From Plectosphaerella cucumerina (Eukaryota > Ascomycota > Sordariomycetes > Glomerellales > Plectosphaerellaceae), in assembly GCA_020746995.1 (NCBI GenBank), contig JAGPXD010000003.1, positions 3,906,001 to 3,970,000 of the forward strand: DNA of 64,000 nt, written 5' to 3'. Shown in pieces: positions 45,982 to 56,269 of this stretch; the stretch's first letter is position 1, and each line of letters opens with the position of its first letter. The translations under genes were made by a program, and so were the position numbers. The notes under the pieces were generated by a model that saw only the letters and a program-made list of their open reading frames with translations, ran no database searches and was not told the DNA's origin.

Positions 45982-47259
45982 GGTGTTTGGCACTTGCAAA
46001 GGCAGCTGCAGCGAGGAGACAGACGGGAGGAGAGGAGAACAGAGGACGGGAGGACGGACAGGTGTCCTGCCGGCATCACGAGTTGGGGAAGCCCTTATTA
46101 AGGCCACCACAAAAAGCCGTTTGGACGGGCGCGTCAAAAACACATGGAAAACAAACACATGACAGCCGAGCTAGCCACACAGCTCTCCCCTTTGTGTGCG
46201 CGCCGGAGGCCGCCTGTGGCTAGACTGGGCCACGCGGACGGGGGCAAGGTCGAGGCCATGGCGGTCAGGCGGGCGCGTTCGAGTGAAACCTCCGAGCAGA
46301 CGACCGCGCGACAGGAAGAAAAAAAAAAAAGCGAGGCCGTTGGCGATACTTGGCTCCCTTGTATCGCGGCTGGGGAAAGGCGCTGCGCAGTGACCGGCCT
46401 CGGTGGTTGACCGACGTATTTCAGGGGGATGGGGACAGTGGACGCAGGGGCGGTCCAATGGGCTAAATGGCGCACAAAAAGTCCACGGGGTCCGAGGAGG
46501 GCGGGTGTCCGGCAGGGGGCCGAGGACGGAAGACAGGGAATGGTTATTGGTGCGGGTTGACAGGAGGAGCTCCTACGGTAGCTTTCCCCAGATTGTAGCG
46601 GTCGTGGCGTCTCATCGGCCCGTTGGACAGATGGGAAGCAGACAGGCAGACACGAGGACCCTGCTTGGTATGGTGTGGCAAGCTTGGGAGCTTGAGGTCC
46701 GTTATTGGAGCAGGGAAGCGAGGGGGTATGTCTGCAGCTTTCTCCCCCTCCGAAGCTTGTTGATGCTTTCGGTCACCGGGACGAGGGGTCCTTCAGCCGT
46801 GCTGCATCTGGTGCGCCCCTGCCGCGTGCAGGGCTGCCGAGGATTGGCCTCGGCCGTTGGCGAACGGTCGAGACCTGGGGCTGTGGCGGGCGGGAGGGGG
46901 GTGATGGATGCGGATGAGAAGAGCGGTGAGCAGACACAAAGACAGCAGGGGACATGTGAGGATAGGATTCGACTCGAGGAAGCGCTCGATGATAAACATG
47001 ATATGTTTTCCTTGATCATGGCGAAAAAAGGGGACTCAGAGACAGGCCGAGGCAGCCAAGAACCGCCGCCCGATCGTAGCTTGGCACTGCACAGCACAGG
47101 CCCAGGGGCAGCATGGCGACCCTGGTTCCCGGGCGATCTCGTGTCTTGGCGAGGTCATCACAGCGTGGCCCAGTGGTGGTCCTTGTGGAGGTGGTCTTGA
47201 TATTAGGTGGTCATCCCCAGACATACCATCCCGAGCATTACTCCTTCATTCTTCCGCCC
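45982..47259. other. intergenic, no gene seen
   Basis: About 1.3 kb between the 5' end of GNAT and the 3' end of the MFS gene (both minus). A long plus-strand frame (46403-47200) has low-complexity composition and no domain. An A-run at about 46319-46330 is present. Confidence 0.5.
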
Positions 47260-49146
47260 CTACTTCGCCTCCAACGTCCGGATCAGCTTGCTCCGCCGTC
47301 GCATGCCTCCTCCCCACTTGTAAAAGGCCAGCGGTATCGGCAGCAGCGCCGCCTCGATGACCCCCAAAGTAATCCCCGCCCCCCGCGGCGTCAGTGCCGC
47401 ATACATGGCCTTTCCCACCAGCACCAGCACCGCCCCAAAGATGGACCGAAACACCAGGTTTCCCGCCGAAGCCGACGTCGCGTACAGCCCGAATACACTC
47501 GCGATGTAGCTCGTCCCGTAGATGAAGACCAGTCCGAAGCCGTATCCGAACGGGATTCCCGACGCCACGCTCCAGTACACCGGGATCTCCTTTGGCAGCG
47601 CCGTAAAGGCAAACATGAATTGCGCAAGGGGCTCCATCACTGCTCCGATACAGATGATAAGTACTGTTGCCTCTGGCTCGGGCCGCCCCGTTGCAGGGTT
47701 GCGCGGGTGCATGTTGACCAGTCGCCGAAGCAGGGGCTCGGTCACGAGGACCAGGCTAATGCCCACGAAGACGCCGATATACGCCAGCCCCGAGATGGCG
47801 ACCGAGAACCCCCTGCCGTCCTGGTAGATGATCGGGAAAGCGACGTAGGCCAGTTGCACGACGGCGTAGATGACGGAAATGTACACATTCCAGAGAAACA
47901 GCACCGGCTCGGTGAAGGAGAGAACGAAGGGTCGAGAGATGGCCGTCCGCACGCGTCGGAGGAGGCCAACCTTGGTGTCGAAATCAGACCAGTATCGAGG
48001 GTCGTCGCGGGACATGCGTCGCGTCACCGCCAGCTTGCGAAGGAGGGCTGGTCGGTAGGTCTCGGGGACCGTCATGATGAAGATTGCGCCTACAGCTGTG
48101 GAAATGAGGGAGAGCCAGTTGAGCCATCGCCAGCCCCAGGCCTCGACTACGAAGCCACCCTGACAGGTCAACAAGGCAGACAGACATGGTGGATAGAGTC
48201 TCACTAACCAACAAAGGCCCCAAGACAGGTCCGTTGAGCGGTCCAAAGGAGATGACTGACAGCGCCAGCGGCAAGTATTTCGGCGCAGTGATATCAGCGA
48301 TCGAGCCGCCCGTGTTGGACAGCATCACACTGCCGGCGACAGCACTGCCCACCCCGTCAGCTCAGAAATCCAAGACAGCCACAGCAAAACTCACCCAAGA
48401 AACCTCGCGACCAATATCGTCATGATATCCGTCGCTAGCGCCGCCACAGGTATGAGCGCAAGAAAGGCACTCAACCCTCCGATATACATCGGCCGTCTCC
48501 CAAACGTCTCGCTCAGCGGCGCCATGAACAGCGCCCCCAGCGCCAGTCCGACAAGGTACAGTGAAATACCCAGCAGCGGCACCGACGCATCCGTCACTCC
48601 CAGCTCCCCCACCATTTGCGGGATCCCGCTGGCATACGAGGTCGAATAGATACCCGTCGACAGTGTCGTGTACGCAAACATGACTGTCACCAGCACCCTG
48701 TACGCCGTCGACCAATTCTGCGGGTTTCTCGGGTCTCCCGCCAGGAAGTCGACGCGGAACGCCTTGAGCTCCTCGGCCGTGCTTTCCGTGTCGGAGTCGG
48801 AGACTGCATCGATGTCGTACTCAAAGTCGGGGACGTAGAAGGTCCATCGCGGTGGGAGGATGGTTCGGGAGTTGAAGAGATCGTCCATCTCGGCGGCGGC
48901 GGCGGGATACCATGATACTCGGCTGCGGCGGGCGAAGCGGGACATACGCGCTGGGACGGGAGGCTCTCGTGAGTTCCGTCGCATCCAGGAGCTGCGAGGG
49001 AGGAAGGCCGACTGGCGCGGTGCCTCTCGTGGTGGGAGAGGTGCCCATCTTGTCTTCTTGACGGGCGGCTGTGCTGCCGTCGCCAGCTCAGAGATGAGAA
49101 CGATGGGCGACTTTGGGCGCCCCAGGGGCCAAGTGATGTCCGACAT
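47260..49146 (-). CDS. MFS multidrug-type transporter
   Basis: Protein of 595 aa in three exons: 48395-49146, 48209-48344 and 47260-48159 (50- and 49-base introns). The N-terminal about 150 residues are a hydrophilic cytosolic domain; DPRNPQNWSTAYR then leads into helix 1, the standard pre-helix motif of DHA1 drug:H+ antiporters. ETFGRRPMY is the loop 2-3 motif A; exon 2 gives RFLGAVAGSVMLSNTGGSIAD, and GPLNGPVLGPLLGGF is motif C, diagnostic of antiporters. FVVEAWGWRWLNW closes the first half. It stands upstream of the erythroascorbate-like gene set and might export a product of it, but that is only positional. The start at 49146 follows the conserved reading; the true N-terminus could be further in. 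Confidence 0.9.
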
Positions 49147-50215
49147 TACGCCTTGAGTGATGATCCGGCCGGGGAAGGCTGATGTGGAAGTCGGGCATAC
49201 AGCTCCTAGGCGGAGAGGACACAGGAAAGAAGATACATTCCCCTGAAGAGAGAGGGAAGGCACCCCGCCGGCTTTCCGGCCGTGTTCACCGGCGAAATTC
49301 GGGAACTCTCGGTCTCGAGCATGGCACCACGTTGATTGCCCCTATTGTTGGCCTACCGACTCATCAACATGATGCCCCCGGGCCACGACGACTGCCTGCA
49401 ATGGCCGACGTGTGCAGCCGCCAACCAGGATGGGTGATCTGGCGCAGGCAGACAAACTGGCAGATGGTATGTGCGTATCCGTCTTTCTCGTTTGTCTGAA
49501 TCAACTGAAGACGGTGGCGCGACGGGCACAGGTGCGGCCGTCGGATCTAGGCGGCCCAATGTTCATGCAGATCCGGCGAAGATGGGACGAACGGACGTGC
49601 TGGGTGCCTGCGCCCGCGCCCGAGCTGTCGGTATTTTGGGATTTCACGTGTAAGATCCCTGGATTTCAGGTGGCAGTGCCGTTGCTGGGCAGAAAGAATA
49701 GGTCGGTGATATGGATTTGGCAATTCTAGATGGAGGCAGAAAAGAGGCCATGACGACGTGGTCTTGGCGATGCTCGCTGGAAGGCGCATGCGAAATGTTC
49801 ATGCAGCGGCAAGTTGTTGAAGCCGAATGCATCAGACTGGGATGAAATGTCAACTTCATGTTGAAGAATGGATGCTGCACCGACAGACTGCTGTGAAGCT
49901 GGCGGTGCATTGGTCTCAGTGGCATGGTCAGGGGTTGCATGATGTGGTGCCAGCCTAGGATGACATCCAATGTGCCCACACACCCTGCATGTCAGTTCTC
50001 CAACATGATTCATAGCATACCGTCGCTCGCAAACGACTTGAACTTGATAGTTTCAACGAGGCTGGATTTCTCTCTAACGAATGAAATGCGTCCGTCGTAC
50101 CAAAAACACACCCCTCATAACGCCAGATAGTATGTACACTGAATCGTATGATATCGACACTGAAGAAACCATGTCCATGAACGTGTTTGCTTGAATCCAA
50201 TGAGCCAATGACCCC
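49147..50215. other. intergenic, no gene seen
   Basis: Between the MFS gene and the SIS isomerase gene (both minus). No supported gene; it contains the isomerase terminator and MFS promoter. Confidence 0.5.
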
Positions 50216-51061
50216 TCAGTGAAGCCCCTTGGCGTACGACTGTCCAATCGCTCCACCCGGGTGGTTCTTGCCGAACACAGCCGCAACAGAAGCGTGCACC
50301 TCCTTGGATGCAACGTAGGCCAGGGCATCTCCCACGGCGATGGCCATGGTAGTCGAGGTTGTAGGGGCAGACACCCCGAAAGAGACGGACTCCTGCTCCG
50401 GGATGGGAGCGGGGAGGAGAATGATATCGGGGCGCAGCTCCGACAGTTTGCAGGTGTCGACGGTCATGGGAGAAGACATAACGATGACGGGGCACGTCTT
50501 GTGGATGTGAGGGAGGAGAAGCATCAGCTCAGCTGTCTTGCCGCTGAAGGTGACCATGATGATTGTATCATGCTCGCCAACAATGCCCAGGTCACCGTGC
50601 AGCGCCTCAGTAGGGTGCATGAAGACGGCAGGAAGACCCAGGCTGGTGAAGGTAGCCGTGAGCTTCTGGGCAATCCAGCCCGACTTGCCAACGCCAACGA
50701 AGACAACCTTGCCACGATGGTGCTGACGGCCACGGGTGATAGCCTCGACGGAGCGGAAGAAGCCGTCGCGGCAAGTGTGGTCGGAGGCGTACAGACGGGA
50801 GAGGACTGAGAGGGCATGGGCCTCGGTGCGGAGGACGTGGAGGGCACCGTCGAGACGTTCCTCGTAGGTGGCCGCCGAAGTCAGGGTCCTACCCTCAGAT
50901 GCGAAAGGACGCATAGGGTACTTGGAGAGAGGAGACTTGGGGAGAGGGGACTTGGGACCGGGGTGGGTGTCGACGGCCTTGCGGATGTTGAGGGTCATGG
51001 GAATGGGACCGCGGCTGCGGCTGCGGGGCTGGGCCGAAGTGGTGGTGTTCGAAGTGTGCAT
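50216..51061 (-). CDS. KdsD/KpsF-type SIS sugar-phosphate isomerase
   Basis: Intronless, 281 aa, start at ATG 51061. After a 60-residue basic/Pro-rich leader comes a SIS domain very like bacterial arabinose-5-phosphate isomerases: GVGKSG (123-128), HPTEALHGDLG (149-159), TFSG (171-174), PTTSTT (233-238), GDAL (244-247) and HPGGAIG (267-273). Those bacterial enzymes interconvert D-ribulose 5-phosphate and D-arabinose 5-phosphate; the same activity is inferred here. Unlike E. coli KdsD it stops right after the SIS domain and has no CBS pair. Ascomycetes do not make KDO lipopolysaccharide, so the product must serve another route; the downstream genes for D-arabinose use suggest which. Divergent from the DUF89 phosphatase. 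The leader could be a targeting sequence but is not a clear one. Confidence 0.9.
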   Translation of the reverse strand: MHTSNTTTSAQPRSRSRGPIPMTLNIRKAVDTHPGPKSPLPKSPLSKYPMRPFASEGRTLTSAATYEERLDGALHVLRTEAHALSVLSRLYASDHTCRDGFFRSVEAITRGRQHHRGKVVFVGVGKSGWIAQKLTATFTSLGLPAVFMHPTEALHGDLGIVGEHDTIIMVTFSGKTAELMLLLPHIHKTCPVIVMSSPMTVDTCKLSELRPDIILLPAPIPEQESVSFGVSAPTTSTTMAIAVGDALAYVASKEVHASVAAVFGKNHPGGAIGQSYAKGLH

Positions 51062-52285
51062 TTTGAAGGGAAGGTATGAGATGAACTTGAAGATGTGCTT
51101 GGGTGGGAGTCGAAAGTCAAAGATGAAAGTGAGAGATGCTGATGAAGTGTGAGTTGTTGATGATGGAGAAGATGGTGTTTGTTCGGGAAGCATCTCCAAG
51201 TTATAACCACCTCTGCGTCGGTACTTGCATCATCTCCTCTTGCCGTCTTTCCCAAGATAATCCAAGACAAACATGACTGCAATGTGCTGATCTGCCCGAC
51301 GCATTGGTCTCGATGTTCGAGATCCTTGGCACGATTCACATGCCAAGTCGCTCGCACTCGCGTCTCCCCCAGGCCCCCATTCAAGGTGGAACAGGAGCTT
51401 TGAGCACATCAATCAATCGGTTCCGCCGCCGTTCCGTAACTGGCGTGTCTCCCCGGCACTGGTTTCCGTAGCTAAATCGCCCTCCCCGGATCCAACGTCT
51501 TGTCCAGAGTGCTGCTGCGGGCGGAGCTGGCAGGTCGAGACGGCGCCACATGGAGGCTTGATCTTTCGGCAGGCGTTCCGGGTTGATGAAGGCGGCTTCA
51601 TGCAAGAATAGGCGACGCGCCGAGCTAGCCAGAATGCATGCGCAGCCGAAGATAGCTCTCCAGTTTTAGGCGTTTCTCGACCTGACATCGGACGAGGGGG
51701 GGCCCGTCTGAAAAGTGCAGTGCATTGAGGGGCCAGGTGGATCATGAGTCGTTGGGAGAGCTGCCTGGGAATGGCCAAGAAGGGAAGGCTTGCGGGATGA
51801 AACATGAGATGCTGGACTTCAACTCGATTTCGGCCTGATGTGTCGGACGTCGCGAGCTGATAGCAAGCGGCAGTTATCATCCAGCGACTCGAGCAGTGCC
51901 GAGGGTCTGGATGGCCTGAAAATAGAAGTTTTCTAGCTTCATCTTATCGTCCCTGACATGAGAGCAATCTTACTGAGAAAAGAGGCCTGTGGTCATTATA
52001 CTTCACGCTGGTCTTGACACGGCGTCTAGTTTCATCTCGTCGAGAAAGACAAATCCAACTTGGTGACGAGCGATTCCGAGATCGAGACAGAATTGAGAAC
52101 GTGGCTGTATGGACCTGGAGGCTAGGGTAGCCGCGCGTATTTCCTTTAGAAAAGACATGGCATCCAGACAAATCCATGTCAACACAACCTGCTCGTTCAA
52201 CTTCAGCCTCCTCCTCCCCTATCACATCCAATTTACCAGTTCTTTTCCTTCGAGGCTTCAACTCACACCTCCACTTTCCTTCACA
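51062..52285. promoter_or_regulatory. shared isomerase/phosphatase divergent region
   Basis: A 1.2-kb spacer between the isomerase start (minus) and the DUF89 phosphatase start (plus). No gene supported within. Pyrimidine-rich leaders precede both start codons. Shared control is inferred from geometry. Confidence 0.55.
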
Positions 52286-53910
52286 ATGGAATTCGACCCC
52301 AAGACATGTGAGAGAAAGCTCAAGACATGGCTTGCTTGGCATACCTATGCTGACTTGAACAGATCTGGCTTACTCCACCGGAGATGCTTCATGCTTTGGC
52401 TATACCACCGCGCGGCGCAGGTGGCCTTCTATCCTGGTAACTTCTCCATGCAATTTCCCTGGTACTGCATTGCGTGCTGACAGTTCCCAGACCGGAGTCG
52501 TCGAGGATCTTCAGAGAAGCATTGCCGATCTGAAGGATGGCGAGAAGAAGATCGACGGGCTGCGGCTTGTTGCCGAGGTGCAGAACCTCAGAGACGATGT
52601 CGTCCGCGACTGCGTCGTCAAGTCAGTCTCAATTTGTGCAGAACTCTCCCCTTTGGCTGGCTAACGTCCGGTGCAGGCCCCTCTCAGCCAAGGACGACAT
52701 CGCAACCAGCTACAACGAAGAACTCGCCCAAAGGTCACCCTTGACCTGGCTCAACTCTCCCTGGATGTTCACCGAATGTTTCATGTTCAAGTAAGTCTCA
52801 TGCTCATTGATCGTCCTGGTGCATCGACTGACTGGATTAGATGGCTTGACATCATCATGACTAGCTCTGTTCACTGGTGCGAGTATGATGTCTTCTCCAG
52901 ACAGAAGCTCGACTCGTTCCGCTCCTCGCGAGACCTTGTCCTTGGTCTGGCGGCTCGCTATCAAGCCTTGGTCGAGAGCTCTCAGAAGGCCGACCCCCAG
53001 TCCCTGAGGGCCTCATTCATGGAACTTTCGGAGATCTGCCTCTGGGGTAACGTTGCAGACCTGTCACTCCGCCCGGACATGTCCAACGATGAAATGCAGG
53101 AGCTCCAAAGCGCCTGTCGCACAAATGAGAAGCTTCTCTGCAACGACTTAGCCAGCGTTTGGGCTTTGTTGCAGGAGAAACCGGAAGGCAAGCAGAAGCG
53201 GGTGGACATCGTTCTTGACAACTCCGGCTTCGAGCTGTTTGGCGACCTCCTCCTGACAGGCTGGCTCCTGTCTTCCTGCGTGGTCGAGAAGGTGGTTCTC
53301 CACGTCAAATCCATCCCCTGGTTTGTCTCGGACGTCATGCCTGTCGACTTTGAGGCGCTCCTCGGAGTCCTTCAGCACCCTCGGGTGTTCTTCGAACATG
53401 GTGCCGCCGGAACGAGTCCACTTTCTGAGAAGGACATCCAGTCTCTGCGATTCCTCCACAAGCAGTGGCATGCTTTTGTGGAGGAGGGCAGGCTCGAAGT
53501 CCAGGCATACCCATTCTGGACCCAGCCGGGCACCTTCTGGCGCATGCCTTCTGTCGCATCGGATCTGTTTGAGGATCTCAAGCAGAGCAGACTGGTTATC
53601 TTCAAGGGTGATCTGAACTACCGAAAACTGGTTGGCGATGTAACTTCTCACCATTCCAGGTAGGGAGCTAGGCTGACGACTGCTACAGGTGGCCTGGGAT
53701 CCAACAACGCCATTCCAAACAGCTCTTGGGCCACTTGGACAGGATTCGGGTGTGAACATCCTTGCCCTGCGAACTTGCAAGGCAGATGTTATTGTAGGGT
53801 TAGACGCCGGGCTTGACAAGAAGCTGAGAGGTGATGCAGCTGAGAGCAGGACCTGGGCATGGACAGGCGATTATGCTGTGGCGTCCTTCTCTGCAGGGAC
53901 TTCATCGTGA
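52286..53910 (+). CDS. DUF89/ARMT1-type metal-dependent phosphatase
   Basis: Protein of 453 aa in six exons: 52286-52307, 52363-52436, 52491-52621, 52677-52790, 52841-53639 and 53689-53910. Start MEFDPKT and the YTTARRRWPSIL block are typical of the eukaryotic ARMT1/YMR027W group. Active-site motifs: WGNVADLSL (182-190), the metal-binding DNSGFELFGD (D240, N241, E245, D249) and KGDLNYRK (369-376). This family consists of metal-dependent phosphatases on sugar phosphates and similar metabolites (damage-control phosphatases); fructose 1-phosphate is a known substrate for the yeast/human group. It was also reported as a protein-carboxyl methyltransferase (ARMT1), which is debated. Here, between a KdsD-type isomerase and a D-arabinose dehydrogenase, release of D-arabinose from its 5-phosphate is a plausible job; that is inference. 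Convergent with the ARA2-like gene. Confidence 0.92.
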
Positions 53911-54307
53911 GAACAGGACAATGTCCCACGTGTTGTAGTACCTGTTTCCCCATAATTTCTAGGAATAAGTCTCGGGATTTTGAAGACTCATGCATCGTAC
54001 ACAACTTGTCCCGAATCGCGAAGACATCTACATGTATCCTTCGGCATTTTCGAAAACCGCAGCCCAAGACGGAGCCTGGTGCCCATTTACCTGCCGTACT
54101 ACGATACTGATGTCACCGGAAGCCAACATGGGTACAGAAATCTGCCCAGAGCAATTCTAGTAAGCATGATAGGGCAATTTCAAAATCTCTCAGCTTCCCA
54201 ATGGAACGTCCTGAATTACACGTCATTAACAGTGATGCTTGTTTGAAACCGTACGAACGCTACGTTTCATATTTTGCGTACCCAGGTACATTTAGGGTAG
54301 TTAGATA
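53911..54307. other. convergent 3' spacer
   Basis: AT-rich spacer between the 3' ends of the DUF89 and ARA2-like genes; no gene seen. Both terminators lie here. Confidence 0.5.
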
Positions 54308-55504
54308 TCAAGCTATCCTTGCCATGACCTGCCTCTTGTTCTTGAAGCCCAGCTCAGGACTGGCCCAAGCGTAGCCCATCCAGCTGCCGAGAGCCGGCCA
54401 CATCTTCTCCTCCACCAGCTGTGACATGCCCGATCTGTTACCGTCCGCTCCCATGCTCGCCAGGATATCCCTCCACAAGTGAACAGTTTGATCGAGCTCC
54501 TCGATCGTTGTGACGCCCATGACACTTCCTCCAACCCGAACACCCCGGGCCTCCGGGAGCTGGACACCTAGTCCCGAAAGAGCACCAACACGAGCAAACT
54601 CCTCCATCGACCACCGAAGGGCCACGTCTTCCAAACGGTGGCCCTCTGTCTCCGCGATAACAGCCAAGCCCCGACACTTCAGTCGAAGGTCCGCAGGCGA
54701 AGGGTGCCACTTTGCAATGAGAGCGCCCTTGCCCTCGGTTTGGGCTGATTCTTCGGCAGTCGGAATGCCGGTGTGCGTGAGAAGTCCCATGCCGAGCATG
54801 CTGGCGTTCAGCACAACCTGCACGCCTGCTACCCTGAACCGCTGAAGCGGACTCATCTCAAGGGTGCTCGCTCCCGTGATCTCTTGCAAGCCAAGACTGG
54901 GGTTCTGGATTGTGAAGTGGCCGTAGCTCAGGACAGCATCCAGAGGGACGCCGGTCTCTCGCAGAATCATCTCAGCCAGCGAGCATAAGACGTCGACGGG
55001 AAACCCGCTAATCCCAACATGTCGAATAAGTCCCTGCGTCTGAAGCTGCCTCAGAGTCTGTACCGCCTCGAGCACCTCCATGGGGCTGACAAACTCGACA
55101 TCGTGCATGTACACGAGGTCGAGGTAGGACGTGTGAAGCCTCTCAAGGGAGCGGAGAACCGAGCCTCGGACGTGCTCGGGGGTATAGTCGAACTCTTGAG
55201 GGCCGATACGGCCTGTCTTGGTGGCGATGATGTAGGAACTGCGAGGGGTGCCGTAGGTTGAAGCGTGGGCGGCAAGGGCGTCTCCCAGCAGGATCTCGGA
55301 GGGCCCGTAGTAGGGTGAGGTGTCAAAGCCGTTCACACCGAGCTCTAGAGCACGCTGGACAATCTGGCGGTAGGGCATCTGGCTGGGGTCTTTGACGTGT
55401 TGGGTGTTGAAGGTGGCGGTGCCAAGGATGAGAGGGGGCAGGACGGAGGCCAGGGGCGCGCGAGATGCGCTGTCCGGCGAGAAGTTGGGATTTGTTGCAG
55501 CCAT
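54308..55504 (-). CDS. ARA2: ARA2-like D-arabinose 1-dehydrogenase (aldo/keto reductase)
   Basis: Intronless, 398 aa; ATG at 55504 (the frame continues upstream only from non-ATG codons). A (beta/alpha)8 aldo/keto reductase with the catalytic tetrad D61, Y66, K96 and H134, seen in GFDTSPYYGPSE, ATKTG and YMHDVEF. The PPLILGTATFNTQ start, SPYYGPSEILLG and the IRHVGISGFPV strand are those of the yeast Ara2/plant L-galactose dehydrogenase group, which oxidise C1 of the sugar with NAD+ to the 1,4-lactone. In fungi the natural substrate is D-arabinose and the product D-arabinono-1,4-lactone, which is the substrate of the oxidase encoded by the divergent neighbour. The assignment to this group is strong, exact substrate is inferred. 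Symbol is by similarity to the yeast gene. Confidence 0.88.
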   Translation of the reverse strand: MAATNPNFSPDSASRAPLASVLPPLILGTATFNTQHVKDPSQMPYRQIVQRALELGVNGFDTSPYYGPSEILLGDALAAHASTYGTPRSSYIIATKTGRIGPQEFDYTPEHVRGSVLRSLERLHTSYLDLVYMHDVEFVSPMEVLEAVQTLRQLQTQGLIRHVGISGFPVDVLCSLAEMILRETGVPLDAVLSYGHFTIQNPSLGLQEITGASTLEMSPLQRFRVAGVQVVLNASMLGMGLLTHTGIPTAEESAQTEGKGALIAKWHPSPADLRLKCRGLAVIAETEGHRLEDVALRWSMEEFARVGALSGLGVQLPEARGVRVGGSVMGVTTIEELDQTVHLWRDILASMGADGNRSGMSQLVEEKMWPALGSWMGYAWASPELGFKNKRQVMARIA

Positions 55505-56269
55505 TTTCGCGTGAGTAGACAAGAGAAGTTGCTTGATTTCTTGAAGGAGAAGAAATAGAGAGGTAGAGGCTCGAATCGAGTTTATGCTGCTTGGCTGCTC
55601 TCTGTAAGGTATGCACGATGCCCTCCCTATAAAGTCCTCCTCGGAGGATCCAGGCCTCTTCCGCCAGTTAGCTCACACCGTTGATAGAACAGCTTAGTTT
55701 CCTGTAAAGAGCATCCTCGAGTAAACGAGCATTCTATTCAAACCGAGGCTCCCCGCCTTCCTCGCCATGCCATGCCGAGATTCCAGCGGCAAGCGGGAAG
55801 GCCGCGTCGCCCCAGCCCTCTGAAATTGAGTGAGTAAGGTAAAGTGCATAGCGCATCTATGCTGGACCGACGCAAAGCAATCTATCTCTTGAGGTGGTCC
55901 GAGCCTGAAGTACGTACGCCGGTCTGGGCCTGTCAGGCACAAGTCAGGGACCCGAGCTGTTGAGATGGGACGAATGCTTCAGGCGCCAGCGCTGACATGT
56001 GATTCATTAGTATCTGACGTTCCAGGTATTTTTACCCGATGTTACAGCCGATGTGCACGGTTGGGGTGATTCGACCAAACGATCGGGGGAAGCCGAGGGC
56101 GATGCAGATGCGGCAAGCTGTCCCGAGACGTTGGATGGCGGACAGTGGGGAGCTGTTAAAAGCTGAGGGTCTGATGCGACAGGATTCCTCTGACGAGCTA
56201 TCGACACAATTGTGCCTTTCTTCATCATTCATCTCTCACTTTGATCATTTGATCTCATATTCAAACATC
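55505..56269. promoter_or_regulatory. shared ARA2/ALO1 divergent promoter region
   Basis: 765 bases between the start codons of the two last pathway enzymes. One TGAGTAA at 55831-55837 matches a yeast AP-1 (Yap1) type site, which would suit an antioxidant pathway, but a single 7-base match is weak. No gene is seen within. Confidence 0.55.

Noticed and set aside
46403..47200. Long plus-strand frame of about 265 codons
   Set aside because: Composition is Gly/Arg/Ser low-complexity with no domain; typical chance frame in GC-rich spacer.
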